NCBI GenBank assembly: GCA_947623305.1
Contig: CANQGQ010000006.1
Location: 62,001-126,000, forward strand
From: an uncultured Alistipes sp.
Lineage (GTDB): Bacteria; Bacteroidota; Bacteroidia; Bacteroidales; Rikenellaceae
Length of the DNA: 64,000 nucleotides
Direction: 5' to 3'
The translations under genes were made by a program, and so were the position numbers. The notes beneath the pieces were generated by a model. It was not told where the DNA came from, made no database searches, and saw only the letters and a program-made list of their open reading frames with translations. Positions 18,069 to 27,477 of this stretch are shown piece after piece. Position 1 is the stretch's first letter; the number at the start of each line of letters is the position of its first letter.

Positions 18069-18653
18069 ATGAAGACTGTTTCTGTAAAAGCCGTAAAACG
18101 CGAAGATTTCGGCAAGAAAGCAGCCAAAAACGTACGTCGCGAAGGGCTCGTACCCTGCGTATTGTGCGGCAATGGCGAATCGGTCAACTTCTCGATCGAT
18201 CCCCGCGAGGTGAAACCGCTGATCTACACTCCGAACTCCTACATCGTGGAGATCGACTTCGGCGGTAAAAAAGAACTCGCCGTATTGCGTGAGGTTCAGT
18301 TCCATCCCGTACGCGAACAGATTCTGCACATCGACTTTTTCCGCATCGCAGCCGGTAAACCCGTGGCCATCGCTATTCCCGTTCGCTTGAGCGGCAATGC
18401 CGAAGGCGTGAAGGTCGGCGGTAAATTGGTGCTGTCGGCCCGCAAGCTGATTGTCAGCGCATTGGTCGAGAACCTGCCCGACGAAATCGTCGTGGATGTA
18501 ACATCGCTCGGTGTCGGCAAGACCATTTTCGTCGGCGATCTGAAATTCGACAATTTGAAGTTCGTAACTCCGGCAACGACGGCCGTGTGCGCCGTGCGCG
18601 TAACCCGTGCTTCGCGCGGTAACGACGCCGCTCCTGCCGAGGCTGCCAAATAA
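18069..18653 (+). CDS. rplY: 50S ribosomal protein L25/general stress protein Ctc
   Basis: 194 residues from MKTVSVKAVKREDFGKKAA, matching the long Ctc/TL5 form, not the short E. coli L25. The N-terminal part binds 5S rRNA (LREVQFHPVREQILHIDFFRI). The C-terminal TL5-type beta domain follows (VGGKLVLSARKLIVSALVENLPDEIVVDVTSLGVG). The frame extends 18 codons upstream, but that part is in the leader. It is followed 12 bp later by pth, the standard rplY-pth pairing in bacteria. A low-complexity NDAAPAEAAK tail is usual for the family. Confidence 0.96.
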   Translation: MKTVSVKAVKREDFGKKAAKNVRREGLVPCVLCGNGESVNFSIDPREVKPLIYTPNSYIVEIDFGGKKELAVLREVQFHPVREQILHIDFFRIAAGKPVAIAIPVRLSGNAEGVKVGGKLVLSARKLIVSALVENLPDEIVVDVTSLGVGKTIFVGDLKFDNLKFVTPATTAVCAVRVTRASRGNDAAPAEAAK

Positions 18654-18665
18654 GGCTGAATACGA

Positions 18666-19229
18666 ATGAAATATCTCATTGTTGGACTGGGAAATATCGG
18701 TGCCGAATACGCCGAGACCCGGCACAACATCGGGTTCAAAGTGTTGGATGCTCTTGCCGGAGCGTCCGACACTTTTTTTACGACGGCCCGTTACGGCGAT
18801 CGCGCTACGCTCCGTCATAAAGGGCATTCCCTCCTCTTAATAAAACCGTCGACGTATATGAATCTTTCCGGTAAGGCCGTGCGTTACTGGATGGATGCCG
18901 AGCATATCGCGCCTGAAAACCTGCTCGTCGTTTCGGACGACATCGCTTTGCCGTTCGGGACGTTGCGCCTGCGCCCCAAGGGAAGTGCAGGCGGGCACAA
19001 CGGATTGAAGAATATCGTCGAGTTGCTCGGTACCGAGGAGTTCGCTCGCATGCGGTTCGGCGTGGGAGGCGATTTTCCGCGCGGCCACCAGGTCGATTAC
19101 GTGTTGGGCGAGTGGACCGAAGAAGAGCGTACGGCCCTGCCTGAACGACTGAAACTTTTCGGCGATGCCATTCTCTCGTTCGCGACCGTCGGCCTCGAAC
19201 GGACGATGAACCTGTTTAATAAGAAATAA
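18666..19229 (+). CDS. pth: Peptidyl-tRNA hydrolase
   Basis: 187 residues. It releases tRNA from peptidyl-tRNA that drops off the ribosome. Active-site residues are in place: Asn10 in GLGNIG, His20 in ETRHNIGF, the PSTYMNLSG motif, Asp in VVSDDIALPFG, and GSAGGHNGLKNI. It starts 12 bp after rplY and is presumably co-transcribed from the promoter at 17.9 kb. It ends in NLFNKK with an AT-rich TTTAATAAG. Pro-Ser-Thr is preceded by Leu-Leu-Ile-Lys written TTA-ATA-AAA, unusual codons for this GC-rich genome. Confidence 0.97.
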   Translation: MKYLIVGLGNIGAEYAETRHNIGFKVLDALAGASDTFFTTARYGDRATLRHKGHSLLLIKPSTYMNLSGKAVRYWMDAEHIAPENLLVVSDDIALPFGTLRLRPKGSAGGHNGLKNIVELLGTEEFARMRFGVGGDFPRGHQVDYVLGEWTEEERTALPERLKLFGDAILSFATVGLERTMNLFNKK

Positions 19230-19301
19230 GGGAGACTCCGTAATCGCGCCTGTGTCATCGTTTTTGTACGTGTAAGGAGGATTATTTAATAATATACGCT
19301 T

Positions 19302-20699
19302 ATGTTTGCTGCTAAAACCTATGTTGCGCGTCGCCAGGCGTTGCGTACGAAAATTGATTCGGGAATCATCCTGCTGCCCGGCAATCTGTCGGCTCCCAAC
19401 AATTATCCCAATAATACCTACTATTTCCGGCAGGATTCGACGTTCTTATACTATTTCGGTTTGAACGTGCCGGCATTGGTCGGCATTATCGACGTCGATT
19501 CGAACGAGGAGGCACTCTATGGCGATGATTTCACGGTCGAGGACATCATCTGGACAGGGCCGCAGCCGACGCTGCACGACCTCGGCGAACAGGTGGGCGT
19601 CGCCGCGACCTTCCCGATGGCAGCACTCGAAGCCCGTCTGCGCAAGGCCATTACGCAGGGCCGCCGCATCCATTATCTGCCGCCTTACCGTGGGGAGACG
19701 AAGCTGCAACTTTCCGATCTGTTGGGCATCCATCCGACGGCGTTGCACGAATACAAATCGGTCGATCTGATGTTCGCTGTGGCCGAGATGCGCGAGAAAA
19801 AGAGCGCCGAGGAGATCGAAGAACTCGAACGGGCTTTCCGAATCGGCTACGAAATGCACACCACGGCCATGCGGATGTGCCGCCCGGGGGTCGTGGAACG
19901 AGAGATCGCGGGCGCGATCGAGGGAATCGCCAAATCGTACGGTTCGGGCGTGTCGTTCCCTTCGATCGTGTCGCAGCACGGCGAAACGCTCCATAATCTG
20001 AATGCCGACGGTGTATTGGAATCCGGCCGGTTGTTACTGTGCGACGCGGGAGCCGAGGCCATCAGCAATTACGTCTCCGATCATACGCGAACCTATCCCG
20101 TGAGCGGCCGATTCTCGGATAAACAGAAAGATATTTATAACATCGTATTGGCGGCCCATGACCAGGTGGCCCGCATCGTCAAGCCCCGCATGATGTACAC
20201 CGAGGTGCACAATACGGCCTATCTGACTTTGGCCGAGGGGCTTATCGGCCTGGGCTTAATAAAAGGGTCGGCACGGGATGCCGTTGCCGCGGGTGCCATG
20301 ACGCTCTTTATGCCTCATGGATTGGGCCACGGAATCGGTCTGGATGTGCACGATTGCGAGGCGATGGGCGAACGGTCGTTCGATTTCGCGTCGATTGCCG
20401 AGCGGGCTGCCGAATCTGCGACCTGCGTCTATCGTGCGGCCTGGCGCATCGAACCCGGTACGGTGATGTCGGATGAACCGGGCATCTATTTCATACCGGC
20501 GCTGATCGACAAGTGCCGCGCCGAAGGCCTCTACAAAGGAATCGTCGATTACGATGCGTTGGAGGCTTACCGCGACTTCGGCGGCATCCGTATCGAGGAT
20601 GATCTGTTGATTACGGAGAGTGGCTGCCGCATTATCGGCGACAAGAAGATTCCCATCACGGTCGACGAACTCGAAACCATCGTCGGCAGCGGAAAATAA
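19302..20699 (+). CDS. Aminopeptidase P family Xaa-Pro peptidase
   Basis: 465 residues with the two-domain M24B layout: an N-terminal creatinase/AMP_N domain (LLPGNLSAPNNYPNNTYYFRQDSTFLYYFG) and a pita-bread metallopeptidase. The metal ligands are visible as LLCDAGAEAISNYVSDHTRTYP (two Asp), PHGLGHGIGLDVHD (His) and the final Glu residues in MSDEPGIYF and GGIRIEDDLLIT. It removes N-terminal residues ahead of proline in the cytosol. It follows pth by 72 bp; the gap has no clear terminator, so readthrough from rplY-pth is possible. A strong bidirectional hairpin ends it. Confidence 0.92.
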   Translation: MFAAKTYVARRQALRTKIDSGIILLPGNLSAPNNYPNNTYYFRQDSTFLYYFGLNVPALVGIIDVDSNEEALYGDDFTVEDIIWTGPQPTLHDLGEQVGVAATFPMAALEARLRKAITQGRRIHYLPPYRGETKLQLSDLLGIHPTALHEYKSVDLMFAVAEMREKKSAEEIEELERAFRIGYEMHTTAMRMCRPGVVEREIAGAIEGIAKSYGSGVSFPSIVSQHGETLHNLNADGVLESGRLLLCDAGAEAISNYVSDHTRTYPVSGRFSDKQKDIYNIVLAAHDQVARIVKPRMMYTEVHNTAYLTLAEGLIGLGLIKGSARDAVAAGAMTLFMPHGLGHGIGLDVHDCEAMGERSFDFASIAERAAESATCVYRAAWRIEPGTVMSDEPGIYFIPALIDKCRAEGLYKGIVDYDALEAYRDFGGIRIEDDLLITESGCRIIGDKKIPITVDELETIVGSGK

Positions 20700-20783
20700 C
20701 CGATCGCGCGACGACTGTTTCGCGTCAGTCCGATTAAAACGGAATGCGGTCGGGTAGCGGTTTGGTCGCCTGATCGTTCGAAA

Positions 20784-20821
20784 AAAAGAGAGCCCACTCG
20801 TGTAGAGTAGCGCTCTCTTTT
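20784..20821. terminator. Bidirectional terminator between convergent genes
   Basis: AAAAGAGAGC (20784-20793) pairs with GCTCTCTTTT (20812-20821), with an inner ACTC/GAGT stem. A and T runs on the two sides serve both the peptidase (plus) and the nucleotidyltransferase (minus). Confidence 0.85.
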
Positions 20822-20842
20822 CGATTTGCGGCTATGAGCCGA

Positions 20843-21742
20843 TTACCAGAGTTTATCGGGGTATTCACCGGCGGCAATCAATGCCTTGATTTTGTCGACT
20901 ACGCCCTGGCGATCGGCGGCATAGGTAACGCCGAACCATTTGGCCGTCGTGTCGAGCACTTCGACCGTAACCTTTCCGCTGACGATCAGGTCATTCACGA
21001 CCAACGGAATGAAAAATTCGGCTTTCGGTTTGTCGATGTTTTCTTTCAGGAACCGTTTGAAATGCTCCTCCGAGTAAGCGAAATAGTCGGGCGTGAAACC
21101 CCACATGTTCATTGATACGGGCGTCGTATCGGCCGTATGGGCCGGTTTGCCGTCGTCGCCCGTGAAGGTGATTTTGCCATCGACGCGGGCGATGTCCGTC
21201 CGTTCCACGACGCCGGTCAGATAGCCGTTCGCATCGGTCTGACAGATGCCGCGGGCGACCGTGCCGCTCTCCGACAAGGTGTTGCCCACCCGATAACCGA
21301 CCATGCAGTATTTGTTGGCGCCGTCGGCTTTCGACAGCCATTCGCCCAATACGCGGAATCCGTCGCGGCCGTAGAAATCGTCGGCGTTGATGACGGCGAA
21401 CGGTTCGCGGATGACCTCCTTGCCCATCAGCACGGCGTGGTTCGTACCCCACGGTTTGGTGCGTTCGGCCGGGCAGGTGAAGCCCTCCGGCAGGTCGTGG
21501 ATCGACTGGAATACGACCTCGACCGGAATGTGATTTTCGTACTTCGAGAGCACTTTCTCGCGGAAATCCTGCTCGAAATCCTTGCGGATGACGAACACGA
21601 CTTTGCCGAATCCGGCGCGGATGGCGTCGAAAATCGAGTAATCCATGATGGTTTCGCCGTTGGGGCCGAGTCCATCCAACTGTTTCAGCCCGCCGTAGCG
21701 CGAACCCATGCCGGCAGCCAATACGAATAAAGTAGGTTTCAT
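20843..21742 (-). CDS. Sugar-phosphate nucleotidyltransferase family protein
   Basis: 299 residues from MKPTLFVLAAGMGSRYGG. The frame extends 10 codons upstream, but MKPT is the natural start. The nucleotide-binding signature LAAGMGSRYGGLKQLDGLGPNG is the NTP_transferase pattern with Lys for phosphate contact. FAVINADDFYGRDGF supplies the metal-binding Asp pair. A C-terminal TWG-like segment (WFGVTYAADRQGV) resembles GalU/RmlA relatives. It probably activates a hexose-1-phosphate with UTP or another NTP; the substrate cannot be told. It is a lone gene with no cell-wall or capsule neighbours. Confidence 0.85.
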   Translation of the reverse strand: MKPTLFVLAAGMGSRYGGLKQLDGLGPNGETIMDYSIFDAIRAGFGKVVFVIRKDFEQDFREKVLSKYENHIPVEVVFQSIHDLPEGFTCPAERTKPWGTNHAVLMGKEVIREPFAVINADDFYGRDGFRVLGEWLSKADGANKYCMVGYRVGNTLSESGTVARGICQTDANGYLTGVVERTDIARVDGKITFTGDDGKPAHTADTTPVSMNMWGFTPDYFAYSEEHFKRFLKENIDKPKAEFFIPLVVNDLIVSGKVTVEVLDTTAKWFGVTYAADRQGVVDKIKALIAAGEYPDKLW

Positions 21743-21850
21743 GGTGTTATTAGTTTTGGTAACTATATACAATTTTATACCGAATCAAGTTGGCGAATGG
21801 TTTTACATCGTCGCCGGTCGCGTCGCTCGCGGCAAAGCCGCGTTTGCAGA

Positions 21851-21893
21851 TTTGACCCCACCCTAAACCCCTCCCTTGGGAGGGGCTTCCGTC
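21851..21893 (+). repeat. Dispersed TTTGACCCC...CCCCTCCC hairpin element, copy 1
   Basis: TTTGACCCCACCCTAAA followed by the hairpin CCCCTCCC/GGGAGGGG and CTTCCGTCGG. Related copies lie at 22428-22475 and, inverted, at 34121-34157. Confidence 0.75.
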
Positions 21894-21932
21894 GGAGCTC
21901 ACAAGGTGATGCGGCGCCGCGCGGAGGACCGG

Positions 21933-22334
21933 TTATTCCGATTCGTCGTCATCGTAATAGATGCCGTCCATCAATGTATCCAAATCGCGGCGTTCCTTTT
22001 TGGTCGGACGCCCCGTGCCGCGCTCGCGAAATACGAAGATCGTTTCGCGCGGTACGTTCAACTTATCCAACTCCTCCTGCGGTGTTGTGTTGAGGCAATA
22101 GGCCGGCACGTTCTTCGCGGGCTGACGGCTCGATACGAGGTCGATCACCTTGTACGAATAGGTGATCTGTTGTTTGCGAACTGCTATTTCGTCGCCGATT
22201 TTCACCTCGCGCGACGGTTTCGCCCAAGCGCCGTTGACCGAAACCTTGTTGGTTCGGATGGCTTCGGCCGCATCGCTGCGCGTCTTGAAAATCCGCACGG
22301 CCCACAAATATTTGTCTAACCGTATCTCGTCCAT
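21933..22334 (-). CDS. S4-domain RNA-binding protein, Hsp15-like
   Basis: 133 residues from MDEIRLDKYLWAVRIFKTRSDA; in-frame ATGs at 22355 and 22373 are alternatives. The N-terminal S4 fold is plain: RLDKYLWAVRIFKTR, AIRTNKVSVNGAWAKPSREVKIGDEIAV. Length and layout match the heat-shock protein Hsp15/RqcH-partner family, which binds stalled 50S subunits carrying nascent chain-tRNA. The C-terminus is basic then acidic (GRPTKKERRDLDTLMDGIYYDDDESE). It is flanked on both sides by direct copies of the TTTGACCC hairpin element, which may bear on its mobility or transcription. Confidence 0.85.
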   Translation of the reverse strand: MDEIRLDKYLWAVRIFKTRSDAAEAIRTNKVSVNGAWAKPSREVKIGDEIAVRKQQITYSYKVIDLVSSRQPAKNVPAYCLNTTPQEELDKLNVPRETIFVFRERGTGRPTKKERRDLDTLMDGIYYDDDESE

Positions 22335-22427
22335 TTTCGCGATTATTCCTTGCATGTACCGACGACGATTCAACCCTCATCTGGCATCTGCCCGTAGGTG
22401 CTCGCCGCTGCAGGCGGCGTATGCTGA

Positions 22428-22475
22428 TTTGACCCACCCCTCCCAAACCCCCGCCTCGACGGGGGCTTCGGTCGG
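22428..22475 (+). repeat. Dispersed TTTGACCC hairpin element, copy 2
   Basis: TTTGACCCACCCCTCCCAAA followed by the stem CCCCCG/CGGGGG and CTTCGGTCGG. The flanks match copy 1, but the stem sequence differs and still pairs. Confidence 0.75.
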
Positions 22476-22560
22476 AACGCCGTAAAGAATCAAATTCTCC
22501 GGCCTTTCTCGACATATCAGTTAATCAAACCCTCTGACCTTGCGATCCGTGCCAGTTAAT

Positions 22561-22595
22561 AAAAAGCCGCCTAATGGAGATTAGACAGCTTTTTA
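22561..22595 (-). terminator. Terminator of the glycogen operon
   Basis: AAAAAGC..CTAAT pairs with ATTAG..GCTTTTT around GGAG. On the minus strand it sits 16 bp after the GH57 stop and runs into TTTTTATTAAC. Confidence 0.75.
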
Positions 22596-22610
22596 TTGAT
22601 TGGGGCGGGG

Positions 22611-23882
22611 TTATTTTACCGTAACCTTATTGCGTCGGCCCGATTTCGTGTCGGCCTTTTCGTCCTTCGATGGAACCTGCTTCCCTTTGGCGGCCAATGC
22701 GGCATCCAGTTCGATGATGAAGTCCGAAAGCACGTTCATGTAGTTGACGAACGCATCGTAGGCCGAATCGTACGGATTGAAATAGGAGTGCACATCGCCG
22801 TCCGAGAGCCACTTCGTCGCCATGTAGTAGAAGTGGTCGGACGTTTGCAGGAAACTCCATACATAGAAGAAATCCGGATCGTTCAGCGCCATCACCTTGT
22901 CTTTCTGCGCATAGAGCTTCGAGAAAGCCTCGTTTTGCAGCTCGTTGCCCAACCACGCCGTGATGTCGCGCTCCTCGTCGGCCCACGACATCATGTGCGG
23001 ACAATGCAGAACGGCGACCGGTTGGTATTTGTTCGCCGTTTCGGTTACCGTCGCGAACTCCAACTCGTTCTTTTTGGCCAAGACGGCTTTCGGAAGTGCC
23101 TTCATGAAGTCGAAGATGCCCGTATCGGCGTGCTGGTGCTCGCCGAAGGTTTCGTAGTCCATGAACAGGTTGATGACATCGCCCGTCGTCTCGTCCGATG
23201 CGAGCCACGAAGCATATTTGTCGGCCGTCAGCGGCCATTGATCCCAACTCTTGTTCGAGAACCGGAACGCGATGTCGTCCGACAACTTGTAGTTGCGCAG
23301 CAACAGCCGCATCTTCTGGTTGATGGCGTTGGCATAGACGAAGTTGGGCGACTTCCAGCCCAGCACGTGGCGGGCGCCTTCGGCCAGCATCGTCTTGAAG
23401 CCCATGTCGGCTACGGCCTTGCCGATTTCGTCCGAATAAATCAACTCCGTATTGCGGAAAGCGGTCGGTTTCACGCCGAATTCACGTTTCAACATGGCCG
23501 TGTGCAACTTTACCTGCTCGGTGAAATCCTCCGGCGAAGCCAATGCTGCCAACGAGTGGGAATAGGTCTCGGCCAGGAACTCCACGCAACCCGTAGCGGC
23601 CAGTTCGCGGAACGAATCCAGCACTTCGGGCGTGTAGGCCTTGAACTGCTCGACGGCGATGCCCGTGATCGAGAACGTGCAACGGAACTTGCCCTTGTTC
23701 TCTTTGATGAGCTTCAGCAGCAGGGCGTTCATCGGCAGGTAGCATTGCCGCGCGACCTTCTGCATGACGGAGCGGTTCAGCAAATCGTCCAGGTAGTAGT
23801 GGTCCTTGCCCATGTTGAAGAAACGATATTTCTTCAGTCGCCAAGGCTGATGTACCTGGAAATAGAGGCAGACGGTTTTCAT
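22611..23882 (-). CDS. Glycoside hydrolase family 57 alpha-amylase-type enzyme
   Basis: 423 residues. GH57 signatures: FQVHQPWRLKKY at the N-terminus (HQP motif), FLAETYSHSLAAL, and MDYETFGEHQH, which contains an acidic pair of the active site. GH57 enzymes act on alpha-1,4/1,6-glucans as amylases, 4-alpha-glucanotransferases or branching enzymes. As the last gene of a glycogen operon a glucan-processing or branching role is likely, but the exact activity is not decidable here. No signal peptide is seen, so it is cytosolic. It starts 12 bp after the GT4 gene. The C-terminal ~20 residues are Lys-rich. Confidence 0.9.
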   Translation of the reverse strand: MKTVCLYFQVHQPWRLKKYRFFNMGKDHYYLDDLLNRSVMQKVARQCYLPMNALLLKLIKENKGKFRCTFSITGIAVEQFKAYTPEVLDSFRELAATGCVEFLAETYSHSLAALASPEDFTEQVKLHTAMLKREFGVKPTAFRNTELIYSDEIGKAVADMGFKTMLAEGARHVLGWKSPNFVYANAINQKMRLLLRNYKLSDDIAFRFSNKSWDQWPLTADKYASWLASDETTGDVINLFMDYETFGEHQHADTGIFDFMKALPKAVLAKKNELEFATVTETANKYQPVAVLHCPHMMSWADEERDITAWLGNELQNEAFSKLYAQKDKVMALNDPDFFYVWSFLQTSDHFYYMATKWLSDGDVHSYFNPYDSAYDAFVNYMNVLSDFIIELDAALAAKGKQVPSKDEKADTKSGRRNKVTVK

Positions 23883-23894
23883 ATCGGTGGTATT

Positions 23895-25208
23895 TTATTG
23901 TTTTTTATTCTCTTCGATGACCGTTTCGTAAACAGCCTTGATTTTGGCCGCCGCATCGTTCCATTTGAGGTTCGTAACCTCTTCGAGCCCCTTCGAGGCG
24001 AACATGTTCGACAGGGCCGGATACTCGATCAGACCGTAGATGGCATCGGCCAAAGCGTCGACGTCCCAATAATCGACTTTCACGGCGTAATCGAGCACCT
24101 CGGCGACGCCGCTCTGTTTCGAGATGATGACCGGTACGTTCGAGCGCATGGCCTCGAGCGGCGAAATGCCGAACGGCTCCGAGACCGAAGGCATCACGTA
24201 GACATCCGACAACTGGAACATCTTGTGTACGTCTTCGCCGCGCAGGAAGCCCGTGAAGTGGAACCGGTCGGCGATGCCCAACCGAGCCACACGGCGGATG
24301 ACGTGGTTCATCATGTCGCCCGAACCCGCCATCACGAACCGCACGTTGGGCAGCCGTTTGAGCACCTTGGCAGCGGCTTCGACGAAGTAGTCGGGGCCTT
24401 TCTGATAGGTGATGCGGCCCAAGAAAGTTACGATCTTGTCCTTGACGCCGCGCTCGGGAGCCTCCGTGCTGTTCTCGGCGAACCGGACGGCGTTGTGGAC
24501 CGTAACGACCTTGTCGGCCGGAATGCCGTAGCGGTTGATGACGATGTTGCGCGTCAGATTCGAGACGGCCATCACCCGATCGGCGGCCATCATGCCCGCC
24601 CGTTCGATCGCATAGGTCTGCGTGTTGATGTTCTCGCCGCTGCGGTCGTACTCCGTAGCGTGCATGTGAACGACCAGCGGTTTTCCGGAAACGCGCTTGG
24701 CAGCTATTCCGGCATAATAGGTCAGCCAGTCGTGGGCGTGGATGACATCGAACTGCCCTTCCAGCTCCTTGGCGACCTGTGCAGCGACCACAGCGTAACG
24801 GGCCACCTCCTCCATAAGGTTGGCGCCGTACTTGCCAGAGAACGTATAGCGTTGTTTCCATACGTCGGTCGTCGACCAGACGCGCTGTCCCGATTCGACG
24901 TATTTTTTGTGGTACTCGTCGTATTCCTCCGGCGAGATGTAGGGCACCATGTTCGAGTCGATATGGATGAACGACATCTTCGCCAGAATGTCGTCGGCAT
25001 CGCTGCCCGTCGCTCCGTAGAGCGCGTCGACGTCGCTGGCATTCACGATATGGATGAAACGCTGATCCTCGTCGCCGTAGGCGTGAGGCACGACGAACGT
25101 AACCTCTACGCCGTTACGGGCCAGACCGCGCGTCATGCCGTAGCAGGCCGTTCCCAAGCCGCCCGCGATGTGGGGCGGAAACTCCCAACCGAACATTAAA
25201 ACTCTCAT
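23895..25208 (-). CDS. GT4-type glycosyltransferase of the glycogen operon
   Basis: 437 residues from MRVLMFGWEFPPHIAGGLG. An in-frame ATG at 25253 with a GAGAGAGGG ribosome-binding site is an alternative. The N-terminal Rossmann domain has the acceptor-side Gly-rich loop IAGGLGTACYGM. The C-terminal domain has the nucleotide-sugar motif VSEPFGISPLEAMRSNVPVI and FLGRITYQKGPDYFVEAA. The layout is that of ADP/UDP-glucose-dependent glucan synthases and maltosyl-transferring relatives of GT4/GT5. With GH57, debranching and phosphorylase neighbours it probably builds or primes an alpha-glucan. Donor specificity is unknown. Confidence 0.88.
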   Translation of the reverse strand: MRVLMFGWEFPPHIAGGLGTACYGMTRGLARNGVEVTFVVPHAYGDEDQRFIHIVNASDVDALYGATGSDADDILAKMSFIHIDSNMVPYISPEEYDEYHKKYVESGQRVWSTTDVWKQRYTFSGKYGANLMEEVARYAVVAAQVAKELEGQFDVIHAHDWLTYYAGIAAKRVSGKPLVVHMHATEYDRSGENINTQTYAIERAGMMAADRVMAVSNLTRNIVINRYGIPADKVVTVHNAVRFAENSTEAPERGVKDKIVTFLGRITYQKGPDYFVEAAAKVLKRLPNVRFVMAGSGDMMNHVIRRVARLGIADRFHFTGFLRGEDVHKMFQLSDVYVMPSVSEPFGISPLEAMRSNVPVIISKQSGVAEVLDYAVKVDYWDVDALADAIYGLIEYPALSNMFASKGLEEVTNLKWNDAAAKIKAVYETVIEENKKQ

Positions 25209-25391
25209 AATCCTTAACTTTTTTCTTTCTTCTTTCGCTGTTTCAGCGGTCATCGTGTCCCTCTCTCCGGCTTGTCCGGTCGTCTCTCGGCTCGGCAGGC
25301 GCTTTTTTCTTCTCGCACGGTTCCCCTATGCGCTTTTCGTCTCTCTTCCTCTTGGCAATAATCACTTACACGGCTTGAATCCTTTTTCTTC

Positions 25392-27371
25392 TTATCGCTT
25401 TTTCGTCGATTTGCAATCGCAGTGCGTCTTTTTTGCATCGGTACCGGCGTATTCGGCAATCATCGCTTCGATGTCGAGGATGGCCGCCACGCTCCATGCC
25501 TGCGAAATGGCTCCGCGCGGTGCGAATGGCGGATCGGCATCGAACAACTCGCAGATCGACCCGATGCCGTAGGTCTGGATGTCTTCGTTGAAGTCTTCGA
25601 TCATCTGCTCGGCGGTGGGCAGGAAGCGTTTGCCGTCGATGTCGAAGCAGGCCCGAACGTAGAACGACAGCGGCCACGGCCATACCGATCCGTTCTTTCC
25701 GGCGAAATCGCGTTCCGTGGGCGTGCCCTCCTGCGACCCGCGGTAAAGCGGATGGCGGGGCGACAGCGTGCGCAGACCGCGCGGTGTCAGCAGGTGCTGG
25801 CGTACGGTGCGGAGGACGTTGACCTGAATGACCTCGTCGGGCATCTTGTAGGGCAACCCGCAGGCGATGACCATATTCGGACGGATGTCGCAATTCGCAC
25901 CCTCCGGCCCCACGTAATCGGCCAAGTAGCCGTCGGACAGGGTGAACAATTCGTTGAATGCCTTGGCGGTCTTTGCGGGCAGGGCCTTCCAAGCGTTGAC
26001 GAAGGCTTTGTCGCCGTTCTGTTCGGCCAAGGCGAGCGTATAGCATACGGCATTGTACCACAAGGCGTTGACCTCGACCTGGTAGCCGTTGCGCGGCGTA
26101 ACCGGTTTGCCGTCGATGACCGAGTCCATCCACGTCATCGGATGCTGTTCGCAGTAGGCCCAGATCAATCCGTTGTCGTGCAGGGTGATGCGTCCGGCGA
26201 TGCCGTTTTTGTAGGCTTCGAGCAACCCTTTCATCACTTGGCCGTAGCGTTTCCAGATTTCGGCGCCGCCCAGCTGCTTTTCGAGCTGCTGGAGCGTCCA
26301 GAAGAACCACAGCGGAGTATCGGCCGCATCGGCTGCCGAGAAAGTGCCGGTGAACATGCCGTTCTGCATGGAGCGGATTTGCGTATCGAGCACGTCGATG
26401 CAATCCTCCTTATGGTTCTGGTGCAGGGTGATACCCGGCAGTGCGACGAACGTTTCGCGGCCTTTCACCCCGTGCCACGGATAACCGGCGACGACCTCCG
26501 TGCGGTTGCCCGGGCGCCGGATGACGAACTGCCGCGCGGCATGTTCCATGCAGCTGTGGAAATCCACCTTGTGCGTACGGCGTTTGATGGACTGATTGAA
26601 CTGCTCCCGGATCGCTTTGGGCGATTCCATCTCGTCGAGCGAGGCCGAGAAGATGATGCTTTCGCCCTTTTTGAGGTCGGTTTCGAAATAACCCGTTGTC
26701 AACAGGTCTTCGTAACCGTCGTAACCGCGCGCCAAGTCTTGCAGGTACTCGAAATTGTAGTACCAGTCGGGAGCGGGCACGAATTCCGTGCCGGGCTTGT
26801 CGGTCTGAAGGTGGAGCCACGGGAAGTTGCCGTAAAGCCGGCACTTCACGCCGTTGACGATGGGATAGGAACGTCCGTCGGCCTCCATATTGGCATGGGT
26901 CAGCGCATGTTTGTCGCGGAACGCGAGGAAGGGCCGCAACCGCAGTTTCGTGGCGGAATGAGCGTCCACCAACGTGTAGCGGATCATCAACTGCGTGCGC
27001 TTGTGGATCCACAGCATCTCCTTGCGGAGGATGACGCCGCCCACCCGATAGGTGATGGTGGGGGTCGGCGTGTACTCGAAGTCGGTGATGTACTTGTGCC
27101 CGCGCGGCTCGTAAGTCCCCTTGAACCGGTGCAGGGCCAGATTGAACGACTGGTCGTGCTGTACGATAGTCTCGTCGAGCGACGAGAGCAGGACGTACGT
27201 GCGGTCGCTGTCGTCGATCGGGGCGACCATCAGACCGTGGTACTTGCGCGTGTTGCAGCAGACGATGGTCGTACTCATGTACCCGCCCATACGGTCGGTG
27301 GAGAGCATTTCGCGCTGGAGCGAGTATTCCAGATTGCCCAACTCGTTTTTGTCGAATGTAAGCGCTGACAT
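25392..27371 (-). CDS. Glycogen debranching enzyme, amylo-alpha-1,6-glucosidase family (GH133)
   Basis: 659 residues. Residues ~1-230 form the GDE N-terminal domain (MLSTDRMGGYMSTTIVCCNTRKYHGLMV). The rest is the six-hairpin glucosidase domain with YPWHGVKGRETFVALPG, the WFFWTLQQLEKQLGG helix and CEQHPMTWMDSVIDGKPVTPR, where the acidic residue of the family lies. It cleaves alpha-1,6 branch stubs left by phosphorylase, in the cytosol. It is separated from the GT4 gene by 183 bp of purine-rich minus-strand sequence with no ORF, and from the upstream fusion gene by 106 bp. A basic KKTHCDCKSTKKR tail ends it. Confidence 0.92.
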   Translation of the reverse strand: MSALTFDKNELGNLEYSLQREMLSTDRMGGYMSTTIVCCNTRKYHGLMVAPIDDSDRTYVLLSSLDETIVQHDQSFNLALHRFKGTYEPRGHKYITDFEYTPTPTITYRVGGVILRKEMLWIHKRTQLMIRYTLVDAHSATKLRLRPFLAFRDKHALTHANMEADGRSYPIVNGVKCRLYGNFPWLHLQTDKPGTEFVPAPDWYYNFEYLQDLARGYDGYEDLLTTGYFETDLKKGESIIFSASLDEMESPKAIREQFNQSIKRRTHKVDFHSCMEHAARQFVIRRPGNRTEVVAGYPWHGVKGRETFVALPGITLHQNHKEDCIDVLDTQIRSMQNGMFTGTFSAADAADTPLWFFWTLQQLEKQLGGAEIWKRYGQVMKGLLEAYKNGIAGRITLHDNGLIWAYCEQHPMTWMDSVIDGKPVTPRNGYQVEVNALWYNAVCYTLALAEQNGDKAFVNAWKALPAKTAKAFNELFTLSDGYLADYVGPEGANCDIRPNMVIACGLPYKMPDEVIQVNVLRTVRQHLLTPRGLRTLSPRHPLYRGSQEGTPTERDFAGKNGSVWPWPLSFYVRACFDIDGKRFLPTAEQMIEDFNEDIQTYGIGSICELFDADPPFAPRGAISQAWSVAAILDIEAMIAEYAGTDAKKTHCDCKSTKKR

Positions 27372-27477
27372 ATACCTTCTATTTCTGTTCGTCCTATAAA
27401 GTTAATAATAATTTTGCAAACCGGCGTGCTTTTTTATAAAAAAACGACGTTCGGGACTGAAATTTCGACCGATCCCA

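Noticed and set aside
22596..25199. 867-residue plus-strand ORF across the glycogen genes
   Set aside because: Antisense to GH57 and GT4 genes that have family motifs; it reads across two genes and their gap.
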